Source of the DNA: Simmondsia chinensis
Lineage: Eukaryota; Streptophyta; Magnoliopsida; Caryophyllales; Simmondsiaceae
Reading direction: 5' to 3'
Assembly: GCA_018398585.1 (NCBI GenBank)
Contig: JAGTTD010000001.1
Span: 18,803,750-18,867,749 of the forward strand
Length of the DNA stretch: 64,000 nucleotides
The position numbers and the translations under genes were made by a program. How positions within the stretch are numbered: the stretch's first letter is position 1; every line of letters starts with the position of its first letter. This document shows positions 44,391 through 54,314 of the stretch, one piece after another. The notes under the pieces were generated by a model that saw only the letters and a list, made by a program, of their open reading frames with translations, had not been told where the DNA came from and ran no database searches.

Positions 44391-44745
44391 TTTTTTCCTC
44401 AAGAATCTTAGTAGAGAAGAGCAGCCCCTAGTGTTCTCATAAGTGCTGAAATTATATCTGGAAGAGCTTGAAGAACCCTTGTTATTGCTAAAGAGTGTGG
44501 CCAAAGGAGAGGAGTTGTTGCATATTGCTCTTATTGCTATACACCTGAGTTATGTACAATGGAAGTTCAATTGCTTAAGCACTGTTGTTGATGACGCAGC
44601 TTAAAGAAGCCCGCACCAAACCAGGTAACTTGCTATTTTCCATTAGCTTAAGCATGAAGAACTCCTAGAGTTCACCCACTTTGATTGACCTCCTCTAATG
44701 CCCACACATTCTGCTTATCTTATATCCCATGTTCCTGGCTTCTGC

Positions 44746-45975
44746 TTAAGATGCTTGCATTTGATTTGAGGAACATACATCAATTTGATTTGAGGAATAT
44801 ACATCAAGAGGTCTGCCATTGCCGTACCAAATCAACAAAACTCTAACACCAATAACCACATTGATGAGTCGTTTGGTGTGACTAATGCCTTCAAACATCA
44901 CTATCTTGCAGCTGAGGTGCACTGATGGCCAAGATTGCAGCAGCTGTGGCCCAAGAACTTCAGCCCTCAACCTGAATTTCAATTGCCTAATCATTCCCAC
45001 CCAGAATCAGAGTGCTCTTCTGCTTTTAACCTTACAAAACTCAGTTCTTTTCCCGCTTTGGAAAAGGCTCTTAGCTGATCTTGAGTTCCCAAGGCTCTCT
45101 GGAATTTGACTTGCATAACCCATGGTTCTTTTTGCATCCATAAGTGCTGGTTCCAATGATTCAAATGAGCTAACAAATGAACTAACATTGGCCTTCCTTT
45201 AATCTGCTAGCTGCATACCGGATGTGACCTTGGGTTTCAAAAGCATCTCAACTTTCTCAACCCAAGCATTTTTGTCCTCAAAATCAAGTTGATCTTCAAC
45301 CCTGTTACCAACATTATTCACTTCTACTAACATCTTTTGCCAACATATAATGGAATTGCTCAAGAGCCACTTAAGAAAGCAGGCCACCATATTTCCTTGT
45401 GTGGGAATTGTAGCACACTTCCTTTCCCCGACTTGCCCCAATCTCCACAGCCTCTTGGAATGATGTCCCATATAACCTTGTACTTGTAATGTTGATGTTC
45501 CCCAATGTTTTACTTTTGAATGGAGCCAAATCAAATTATCTATATCCTGCATCAGAGACTTCTCTTTCAGCTACTTAAGGAACTGGTTTTCTATTTGAAC
45601 TTACGACTTTCTTGTTGCATTACTCGGTGGAACCACTTCATTTAGTGTCACCATTTGTAATTTCTCAGCTTCACACTGGATTGAGGTGGTATTTGCTGCA
45701 ATTAACTCTCCACGTGCTGCTGCTACCAAGACTTTAAGTGGAATGTGTGATAAAACCAATCTAGCCTCAATTGTTTCCTCTGATTCAAACTTGAGAAGCT
45801 GATTAAATTTCCATTCATGCTGTCTCACTTTTTTGTTCATATCAATACTCAGCTCACCCAAACCTTCCTCAGTCATTGTACTCATTCCAGCTTCCTTTGC
45901 TTGTACAAGAGCACTTTTCAGTATTTCAACAAGCTGTGAAAGCTCTTGGCTTGGCAGGTGTTTCCAATTAGTCAC
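44746..45975 (-). CDS. Element F: second ORF of unknown function, broken
   Basis: Minus strand. Two segments in one frame (45975-45601 and 45552-45199) separated by stops, followed by a third in another frame (45188-44991), together about 310 codons. Readable parts: NWKHLPSQELSQLVEILKSA, KVRQHEWKFNQLLKFESEET, QLDFEDKNAWVEKVEMLLKP. The sequence is mildly charged and helical-looking, without a zinc knuckle, protease or RT motif. I do not recognise it. It lies where pol would be in an autonomous element and could be decayed pol, a captured host fragment or a lineage-specific protein. Confidence 0.4.
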
Positions 45976-46430
45976 CAGTATGGCCCATTCAAGAAGCTAT
46001 TGGTGAGGTTGAGCCCCCCTTTCAACTGGATTTTGGTAAACATTTGTTCCCACATACCCCAAACTTGTTTAATACACTTAGTCCTTACGAAAAACTGCTC
46101 AAATTTACCACTTTGTACTGAGAGAAGTAATAATAACTGTTCAGGAGGCCTCACATTTGGATGCACTGCTAGAAGAACACCAGGATCAACCCACATTGCA
46201 CGCATTCTCTGCACCTTAGTCCTCTTGAATGAGCTGAGCTGGCCTTTTTTACTTAAGCTTGTTGTGGACTTCAATCTAAACTTCTTACTGCTCAACATCC
46301 TTGCTACTTTAAACAGCCTTACATCTAACTCTTGAATGCACTTAACAGAGTGTCTTGCTGTCTCCATACTCAATATTGGTGCTGATTTTGGAAAGTGAGA
46401 TGCTTCCCTTGGTACTTGATCAATTTTCAC

Positions 46431-47960
46431 TCATCTTTCTTCCAATTGAAGAAGAATTGTGGAGTCAAACAACCTAGCTTTAGCATATGCCATAACCAAA
46501 GTGCTTAGATTAATGGCCTTCACTATATGTTTGAGTTTAGGAATAAGGCCATCCATAAAATAAGACATCAAATACTTCTCACTTATTCCTTGTTACATAG
46601 ACAACCATCTTATCCTCCATTCCTCAAATCGCACCACATACTCTTCCATAGAATTCTTTTGCATCAACTCCTCAAACACTAGGGAATGCACAGCCTCTGG
46701 AGATCGAATGTGCTGACTAACATCTGAAAAGAATCCAATTCCCGTAAGTAAATGTTGTCTACTGAGCTGTTCCTGTAGGCCATTGATCCGCAGTTGCCAT
46801 TGCTGGAAATGCTAATTCAATTTCTGATCCAATTTCTCATCTAAAGAACGCTGCACTACTGCAAGCATTTCTTGCATCTGAAGCCCAAATTACTCAAATT
46901 GATTCACCTAGGCATTAGCTCTAGCAATGGCACCAACAGTAGCATTCACATTAGTGGTAAGTAGCTGCATGTTCCTTAGCTAACTTTGGTAGTTCTGCAG
47001 TGATATTTTCCTAATCCAATGTTGATCTAATCTCATGGCTGTGAGAGTTGTATCCTTTCCTTGCCCTCTTGATAATTCTTTGGATCCAAGAGGATGCCCC
47101 AAGCCTATCAATAGACATCATCAACACCTTAGGCTACTTCAATCCCAACTTCTGGCTCTCGTATAACCTTACAAGAGCCTCTTCATTTTCGTCAAGTAAT
47201 AAAAAATCTAGTGCACTTCTTTTATATACCAAAAGTGGCCTTTCCTTCTCTCTTAATTTCTTACTTTAATAACATTTCTTGCGATTTAGATGAAGGACAA
47301 AACTGATTCCCTTACATTGCTGCATTATGAACTTCAACCGTAACTTCCTGATACTTAAGATCTCAATTTACACTTATAATTTGCATGCAGCACTAAGATC
47401 TAGTTCCACAAATTGCTCCTTAGGCTATGCTACTTCAAATTCTGATTGGAATGCACCTATTTCAGGTTGTAGTGCTTCAAATCTTTATCGTTTAGCTCCA
47501 ATTACATCTTTAATTGATGTTGATCCTATTGTAATTGGCCATCCAGCAATAACTTGATCATTCTTAGCTGGATTCGAGCTCAATTGCTCTTGTTTACTCT
47601 CAAATGTAGCAGTCTTGGCACCAAAATTCCCTATCAAACCATCACGAACAACTTGATGTACTGGCTTTACATTAAGTTGACTCGCATCTGCCACATCCAA
47701 GCTCGAAATTATTCCAATTCCAGCCAAAATTGAGAAATAATTTTGTGCTGCTCCTCCTTGTCTAATTCCTTGCTTTTGCACTACGTTTGACTGAGATTAT
47801 GCATTCTTATTGATGTGGTGCAGAATTGGCAGCTACCTCTGCACATATTGCTGCTATGATCGTTGCAATGTAAGACTGAAATCTTGTGTGAGCTGCTGCC
47901 TTTGCTGCTGAACTCTTGCATTTTGTTCTTGCTACATCGAATCAATAATAACAACTCCTA
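46431..47960 (-). pseudogene. Element F: gag
   Basis: Minus strand. An N-terminal Q-rich region and the ORF 47781-47485 (QNYFSILAGIGIISSLDVAD) precede a helical Q/L-rich stretch. The Ty3-type gag core follows at about 46750-46450 (SDVSQHIRSPEAVHSLVFEE, then SMEEYVVRFEEWRIRWLSM, MSYFMDGLIPKLKHIVKA). It has several stops, including one after WLSM. No zinc knuckle was found. The layout is like element G's gag but the sequence differs. Confidence 0.75.
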
Positions 47961-48237
47961 CTCCAAATGCTAGACTTCCACCGTAGATCATGCTTGATTC
48001 AATATAGATTCAACTTAATTTAAAGTAGATGCAACTAAAGAAAATGCAATTCCTCTAGCTCTGCGAATTTAGTTGCTTAATTCAACTAATAACAGCAAGC
48101 TACTGAACTACGAATTCAAATACTGAAACCTCGATCAATTGCAATCCGATCAAAGATCTTGATGTCAACTTAAGCTTGATCTAATGCTTATGCAACCAAA
48201 TTATATGCAATTCAATTCAATCGAAAGCAAATTCAAA

Positions 48238-48252
48238 AGTTCTGATACCAAT
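48238..48252 (-). promoter_or_regulatory. Element F: primer-binding site
   Basis: On the minus strand, directly after the 5' LTR: AT then TGGTATCAGAAC, matching the initiator-Met tRNA site. Confidence 0.82.
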
Positions 48253-48651
48253 TATTATGATTCAAGATCAAACTTGAATAGTAACCTAGGAACAAGAGAG
48301 TATGAGATGAGAAGAGAAGTGAAATAGATGAGAAATAGAGAGAATTACAGTTGAAAGAGAGAAAAGATATTAATTATCATCATTCCATGAATGTCTACAA
48401 GAGAATCATCTTATACTCACCTCAAGCTAAGGCGGCTAAGCTAGAGACATTGCACATGGATTCCTTCTGTTAACCAACATCAACCTCCTAGCTGTCATCC
48501 TCGACTTACAACTAACACTTTAACTAACTTGACTTACACAAGAAGCTAAGGAGGCTAATTAAGCTAGAAATAAGGACTTATACTAGTTATTTACCAGCTA
48601 ATGAATTATTGTTACTTAATTCCATAAGCCCTATTTTGTAGAATCATGACA
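48253..48651 (-). repeat. Element F: 5' LTR
   Basis: About 399 bp, starting TATTATGATTC on the plus strand (the TG has mutated to TA) and ending GAATCATGACA. Confidence 0.88.
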
Positions 48652-48656
48652 GCCTA

Positions 48657-49473
48657 TCTTGACACAAGTCCAGCATGTTCCTTTGACTCGTTTCTATCCA
48701 CATTCGGGGTTTTTCTCTAGTCTTTTGCGACGAGTCTGCTTCTGCTTTGAGTTTGAGCTCAAGCTTGCACCTCATTTGGAGCGTCTCTTGTTTCCTGACT
48801 TCTTAAACCTGTCATTCTTTCCTGTACTTTTAGACTCAACTAGGTTAGCAGGCACATATGAGTGCTCAGAGGACATTTCTTTTGCTTATTTTCAGTTCTA
48901 GTCCCCGAGATAACTATGGGAAACTAACTTTCGCGGAGTCATGTCTTTCTTTTTATGTTTTAATTGTGCCTTATAGTTTTTCCACAAATGAGGCAATTTC
49001 TTAATGAGATAATTTGCCTGAAATGTCTCACACATTTTCATTCCTTTGTTAAGTGTATCAGCACACAAATTCTCATACTCATGGATCTGATCTAGTTTAT
49101 GTTTATCACCGATCATGGTCAAAGACAACAACTTAGTGCATACATACTTCTTAGCTACACTATCATCCATCCCATATTTATTGGACAAGGCCTCCCAAAT
49201 TTCCTTGGCATTTTTCATCTTACTTTAAATCTGGTATAAAGGGGCTGTCATGTAATGCAGCAACATTCCCCTACAGGTTCGATTATCTTTCTCAAAGTCT
49301 CAGCTTGACCTAGGAGGAGCCCTGTCACATGAGAGGGTGTAATGGTTATCAATTTGTCCAAAGAAAAACTTCATCTTATTAGACCAAATTTAATAGTTTT
49401 TCCCGTCTAAAGGGTCAGTCTTTGACTTGTCGAGTGTAATAAAACCAGCATTAGCCTTGATTTTATTACTCAT
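48657..49473 (-). pseudogene. Element E: copia gag
   Basis: Minus strand. ATG at 49473-49471, only 19 bases after the LTR end: MSNKIKANAGFITLDKSKTD, then PLDGKNY*IWSNKMKFFF, TCRGMLLHYMTAPLYQ, KNAKEIWEALSNKYGMDDSV, YLIKKLPHLWKNYKAQLKHK, and half of a zinc knuckle CWTCVKIG where F enters. Stops after GKNY and PPRSS, plus a break after 48898, inactivate it. It is the gag domain of the copia (retrotran_gag / UBN2) type. Confidence 0.88.
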
Positions 49474-49492
49474 TTTATTAAAGGACTTAGAT

Positions 49493-50518
49493 TGTTAGGA
49501 AAATATGGGCAAATAAGTAATCAAATTTTTGAATTCAAGACACGAAGACTAACTCAAGATGGGGGGCAGACAATATAAAAATGACACAAAGACAAAGTTG
49601 AACTTAATAAACCTCTTATTATGCCAACTTTACTTGAGATAAAGTAATTAGGCAACCGAAATACAAAAGATTCAGGGAGGAAAGAGTGAACCAAAGGAAG
49701 TCGTCGCGCCATGGAGTTCACCACTACCCTAAGTCATTTATGCCCCCGCTACGGTACAAACAGGATCGTCAGACACTCCGACTCCCAAGGTTAACACGGC
49801 ACTCAACACAGGAGTGTACGGGTTGGAGTACACCCCAACGTACTTAGTAACCAGAGTAACAATAGAGAGAGAATAGCTGGAAGAAGAAGAGAATTTCTAC
49901 GTAACTGTGTGTCTGTATGTGTTAAACAACCTCCCAACACATGATATTTATAGCCAAAAATACTTAACGTGCAAGCAAAAATTAGTTAAGATTGTGGGCA
50001 AGAAATCCAGCCATGATAAGGAAACTGGTGGATATGGAGGTCCACAAAATCCAGGCACAATGAAGGCCAAAATAGTTACGAAAGGGAGGGGAAAGATGCA
50101 GTCAAACGCGTACCTCAAGCTCCAGCTGAAGACCTCGAACTTGAACCCAGACTAACTGACATAGAGGGGCGAGTTAAGCAGCCTTAAGATTGGTCACAAG
50201 GGATCTTCGAGCTCAAGCAAAACAGCCTCGAGCACAGTCCCAGAATTCCCCCAGAGTTTGTTAAAGATAAATAAAATAAAGTGTTCATTAAAAAAAAAAA
50301 AAAAAAAAGTCTGGCTTACAAAATGTCCACACCACACCACGATGAGGCAAGCTCGTGCATGTGTGTGGTTCACAAAACCCGCTCTAGGCCCACAATACTT
50401 TACCAAATACAAGGAGAGAGGTATTTAAACTAGACATCCTTTCACTATTTTTCCATTGTGGGATTGAGGTAAAATCCAAAGCTCCATAATTGAAGCACAA
50501 TACCCCAATATTCCAACA
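49493..50518 (-). repeat. Element E: 5' LTR
   Basis: 1,026 bp, starting TGTTAGGAAAATATGGGC and ending AATATTCCAACA; the minus-strand TATA box GGCTATAAATATC is near 49943-49955. Confidence 0.9.
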
Positions 50519-50523
50519 TACAC

Positions 50524-50531
50524 CACCAACA
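50524..50531 (-). repeat. Element C: last 8 bp of the 5' LTR (inferred)
   Basis: CACCAACA follows E's target duplication. With TGTTGGGG at 38336 it gives matching LTR ends, so E probably sits within C's LTR, eight bases past the duplication from its border. Confidence 0.45.
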
Positions 50532-51892
50532 AGAACTTGAGTGTGCAATTGTCCACCCTCAAACCTATGTGACTCTTTGTTTTGGCACATGCAGGTCAAT
50601 AATTGATTGTTATTCATTCTTTTCACTATCTTAAATGAAACCAAGAGCTCAAAATTTATAACCATTTTGGTCTTTATGGCTCGTGATATCCAATTCCTGA
50701 ACACCATGACTGGGCCCATTTTGCGACCATCAATTGTGATTTGACTTCCCTATGCTTTTTCCACGGTCAAAACATATTACATTTCAAACCAAGCGTCTTT
50801 TGTTTGTATGCGTTGATTTCTTTCTTTTGCAACAAGAATAGTTTCCATTTTCCTTTCAATTTTCCAACAATATTATTGTGTTGTGCCTAAAATCTTTCAG
50901 TTTAGATTTCTAAGTAGATATCTGTGGTGTAGCAAAAGGGAAATTTATTTCCCGGTCGAGCTAGTATCCCTCTTTAGAAGCTAGGGTGTTTCTTCTGCCC
51001 TATGCATTCTCATTATAGAGGTTCTGCCTCTTGCTGATGTATGCTTATAACCCTAATTCATTCCAGTTAGTGAAACCTTTTAATCTCTGCCCGTGGTTTT
51101 TATTCTCATTTGAGAATTTTCCAAGTAAAATTTGTGTCTCATTATTTGTCTCTATGTTCTATTCTCTTTTGAGTTCACATTTGGTATTGCCATCTAAATT
51201 GAACCCAAATCTCATGTATTTTATCTAACAAATATTATGATAATCATCTATAACTCTTATATGGCAGCTCCTTTCGGTGCTTCCCCTTATCAAGAGAAAG
51301 GCACCAATGATGTCCATGTGTTAAGGTGGGTACCATTGGGGTTCTTTTATAATTTACAGTTGAAATATCCCTTTTCAAGCCTTGCTTATTCCATTACGGA
51401 TATCATGGTGTAATCACTAACTAAAAATTGGTCAAATAGCTCGTTGCCTAAGTATGCTAGTAAGTATCAACTCAAATGGTAAAACTCTCGCTCCCATAGT
51501 AAGCTAGTTTTCCAAGTGCAGTTAGCCCCAAAATCCTCTAAAATGGTATCAGATTTTTTCCTAGATTTTATGTTTGTGGCTCACATATTGGTTCCACAAT
51601 TGTTTGGCTTGGTCCACCCTATATGTGAGGGATGTATGTTAATTGTCATACACGGCTTGGATAAGTAGGCATGTGCTAGAATATTTGGTGAGGGCATCTA
51701 TGTACTTAGGAAGCTAGTATTCCAGGAGTAGTTTGATCTGATGTACTTTGAAATAATTAATTGCCAATAAAAATTACTGTATTTAATGCATTTATTTGTT
51801 TTCATGATGCCAATCTTATCTATGTTCATAATTTTTCTTCCTTCAGCAAAGATCTGACACTTATTTCCTGATATTCATGTTGCTATTAATGG
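50532..51892. other. Flanking DNA, no feature recognised
   Basis: About 1.4 kb with short ORFs only. None of the six-frame translations shows a domain I know, and no LTR or MITE end was seen. Possibly old host intergenic DNA into which element C was inserted. Confidence 0.5.
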
Positions 51893-52062
51893 GGTGTGCA
51901 TGGTTCACTTTTGATTAAAAAAAATGCACCAAATCGAACCAAAACGTAAAATATGGTTCGTAAAGGTTTTTGAAAGTAAGTAAACCGTTTTACATTTTAA
52001 ACTAAACCGAACCGAACCGTAAAATAAACTTTGGTTCTTTGTGGTTTACGCTTTTAGCTATA
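51893..52062. mobile_element. hAT-like MITE remnant (left part)
   Basis: GGGGTGTGCATGGTTCAC followed by repeats of AAACCGAACCGAACCGTAAA and TGGTTC words. This is the usual start of plant hAT-type MITEs, rich in ACCGAACC. It is interrupted at 52063 by the next MITE; I could not find a convincing right end after 53088. Confidence 0.55.
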
Positions 52063-53085
52063 GGGCAAGTTTGGTATGGGGTTAAACAAAAGGGGGTAAT
52101 CTTTAATAGTGTAATTTTTAATAGGGCAACCATTACCCCATGAAATTTTTTTCCTTTTACCTTGTTTGATTTTGCACTTTTAATAGAGTAAACATTAACA
52201 CATGAATTTTTTATTATGTTTGGTTTGAGTGTAACATACTTCATTTTTATCTTTCATGTGCCAATTCATTTCTTATATTATTTAAAAATTTTTTAATTTA
52301 ATTATAATAAAATATAACTATTTATTAAAATATTGAATAAAATTACCCTTGTATAATTGATTATATTTTAATTATCTAAATTTTTCTTTTTGAAATTATT
52401 CATGACCAATCCCCACTGACATCGCTATTGTTGCCGACCTCCGATCACCACCAACATCACCATAGTACATCTCCCCTGCTTTCTATTAGCTTTTTTTGAA
52501 TATTAAATTTTTTTTAATCTTGAAATATTTTTTAAGTATTTAAAATATGTTTTGAAATAAATAAAATATTTTTAAAATATTTAATGGTTTTTATTTATTT
52601 TTAATATATTTAATATTTAAATATTATTATATATTTTCAACAATACATATTTTTATATTTTATATTTTAAATATTTTTTTAAATATATAGATATTATAAT
52701 AATATTCAAAATATTTTGTATATATTTTAAACATTTCATGAATTTTTAAAATATTTTTCTAATATTGAATATTTTTAAAATATTTAGAATATTTATTAAA
52801 TGTTCAAAAGATTTTTTAAATATATAAAATATATTTTTATAATATCCAAACAATAAACAAGTTGAAAATTCTTTTTACCTCTTCCATTATTATGGATGTT
52901 GCGCTAATTTTTGGGGAGGGGGTTGTGCAATGGTTTTAACCCCATTTAGGGGTAAACTTTTTCATGGGTTAAATGTTAAGTGTTCAAAAAAAAAAATGTT
53001 AATGGTAAACCAAACAGGGTTAAAAAGAATATAATGGTTACCCATGTAACCATTAACCCCTGTTAACACCAAACCAGACTTGCCC
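52063..53085. mobile_element. Tourist/Harbinger-like MITE, about 1 kb
   Basis: The ends are inverted repeats: GGGCAAGTTTGGTATGGGGTT on the left against the reverse complement of CCAAACCAGACTTGCCC on the right, with further matches inward (AACCATTACCCC and GGTAACCATTA). Three-base flanks ATA on both sides fit a short target duplication; the classic Tourist one is TTA/TAA. The interior (52260-52860) is extremely AT-rich with TATTTTAAATATTT-like words and codes for nothing. Confidence 0.7.
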
Positions 53086-53223
53086 ATAGTATTAGGAAAA
53101 CTATATACTTTATCAACAAAATAAAGATTAAATTGACGAAAAAACTACAACATGATAAAATAATGTGCATTAATTATGTGAAATGCGATTTACTTTTCTA
53201 GTTTTATTTTTAATTTATCGAAT
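53086..53223. other. AT-rich spacer, possibly the rest of the hAT-like MITE
   Basis: No gene. It precedes the SINE's target duplication. Confidence 0.4.
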
Positions 53224-53504
53224 CACATAAATGCATTGAATAACCTAAGAGGGTACCAACACGTAAGCACCGGATCCCATTAGAACTCCGACGTTAAGCG
53301 TGCTTAAGCGAGAGTAGTACCAAGATGGGTAACCTCCTGAAAAGTCCTCGTGTTGCACCCCTCAGGTTGGGGGTTCTTGGAAACAGCCTCTCTTCAGGGT
53401 AGCACCCTGAAGGAGGAAGGCTGCGTACATCCACCCCCCTCGGGAGCCCTTGGGGTACCGAACATGTTGTTTGCTTGCTTGCTTGCACATAAATGCATTG
53501 AATA
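53224..53504 (+). mobile_element. SINE with a 5S rRNA head and Au-like tail
   Basis: A 243-bp body (53243-53485) lies between two perfect 19-bp copies of CACATAAATGCATTGAATA (53224-53242 and 53486-53504). That is the length expected of LINE-type target-primed insertion. Body parts: an 8-base leader, a 5S rRNA-like head (53251-53360), a short linker with GGTTGGGGGTTCTTGG, and a 3' part (GAAACAGCCTCTCTTCAGGG, GGCTGCGTACATCCACCC) that matches the conserved tail of the plant Au SINE family. It ends in a (TTGC)n tail. Because the duplications enclose both halves, they moved as one unit. Orientation is plus. Confidence 0.88.
53251..53360 (+). pseudogene. 5S rRNA-like sequence forming the SINE head
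   Basis: Compared from memory with the plant 5S rRNA, the match runs from GGGT through CACCGGATCCCATTAGAACT, GTTAAGCGTGCTT, GAGAGTAGTACCAAGATGGG, TAACCTCCTGAAAAGTCCTC to GTGTTGCACCCC, lacking about eight bases near the 5' end. The elements of the internal RNA polymerase III promoter (A-box, intermediate element, C-box) are all present with few changes. It is not a functional 5S gene: it lacks the 5' bases, runs into SINE sequence without a T-run terminator, and stands alone. Confidence 0.85.
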
Positions 53505-53921
53505 CTCAAATAAAAAAAATTTTAATTTCTCATGACTTGTCGAAATAACAAACTGAATTGCTATAACTCTTTTAGATTTATATTCATTTTAATTTATAAC
53601 TATTTTGTCAATAAATCTGCTCAAATACTAGTCCAGGCACAAAACTCAAACTGGATTGAGTTATTTGGTCTATAACCAATTTTGACCAGTTACTTTTAGA
53701 TTCCATCCTCAATCTTTAATGTAGGTATTTACAAATATTCTACCGGTCAGTTTTATTCCTCAATCTCAAGTTTGGATACATATTGGACTTCTATTTCATA
53801 TAGCTGAATCCAACATTTACCAAAATCCACACTCAACTAGCTAATTTGATACAAGATATGAATAGACCAATATTACTTGGTACAACTGGCACTTACATAT
53901 TTACTAATCTACAATTCAATT
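53505..53921. other. Spacer, no feature recognised
   Basis: AT-rich non-coding sequence between the SINE and element I. Confidence 0.5.
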
Positions 53922-54299
53922 TGTTGGATTATTTGCATAGCCTGGTTGTATTGATCCTTGATTATAAGGGTATAGGATTGAGATGATCCGATATAGACCC
54001 ATAAAACAATAGGGTTTTTGTGTATATATACTAGGGTTATTTATGTTGACATCAGTGTTGAGAAAAGGTTGATTTGAAACGTCTCATGTATTCTTCCGGA
54101 GTTAATAATGAAATTATTGTCCTCCCATCTGTGAATGTAGGCTTTGGCTTAATTATGAAATTATTGTCCTCCCATTCATGAATGTAGGCTTTGGCTGAAC
54201 CATGTAAATTTCGATATTTTTAATTTTATTTCTCAATTCCCTTTTACTTATTCTTCTATTTCAACTGAGGGTTTCAATATTTTGGGGATGGTCCTAACA
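53922..54299 (+). repeat. Element I: 5' LTR
   Basis: 378 bp from TGTTGGATTATTTGC to GGTCCTAACA. TATA-like TATATATAC near 54022. Contains a 57-58-bp tandem duplication around AATTATGAAATTATTGTCCT (54106-54220) that the other LTR lacks; this accounts for most of the length difference. Confidence 0.78.
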
Positions 54300-54300
54300 A

Positions 54301-54314
54301 TTGGCATCAGGACT
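54301..54314 (+). promoter_or_regulatory. Element I: primer-binding site
   Basis: TTGGCATCAGGACT follows the LTR end; similar to TGGTATCAGAGC with changes. Confidence 0.6.

Larger units (their letters stand above)
43950..48651 (-). mobile_element. Element F: gag-only LTR retrotransposon (TR-GAG type)
   Basis: 4,702 bp with LTRs of about 400 bp. The perfect target duplication is GCCTA at 43945-43949 and 48652-48656. LTR ends are TGTTATGATTC and GAATCATGACA. The minus-strand primer site and a 27-base purine tract fix the orientation. It carries a Ty3-type gag and an unrecognised second ORF, but no RT or integrase. It interrupts E's gag zinc knuckle between CWTCVKIG and HTLRDCKK. Confidence 0.9.
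39055..50518 (-). mobile_element. Element E: Ty1/copia retrotransposon with F nested
   Basis: LTRs of 1,037 bp (39055-40091) and 1,026 bp (49493-50518) enclose gag, protease, integrase, RT and RNase H in copia order on the minus strand. The perfect 5-bp target duplication is TACAC (39050-39054 and 50519-50523). Without F (43950-48651) E is about 6.76 kb, normal for a plant copia element. Stops and shifts show it is inactive. Confidence 0.92.

Noticed and set aside
44310..44504. 64-codon minus-strand ORF with a poly-Gly stretch
   Set aside because: It reads through the G27 polypurine tract of element F.
50384..50719. 111-codon minus-strand ORF as host exon
   Set aside because: It crosses the border and target duplication of element E, so it cannot be one ancestral reading frame.
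53251..53360. A functional 5S rRNA gene, or a Cassandra element (5S in an LTR)
   Set aside because: The 5' bases are missing, no T-run terminator follows and it is not in tandem. There is no second copy as direct repeat and no primer site, while long target duplications and an Au-like tail fit a SINE.
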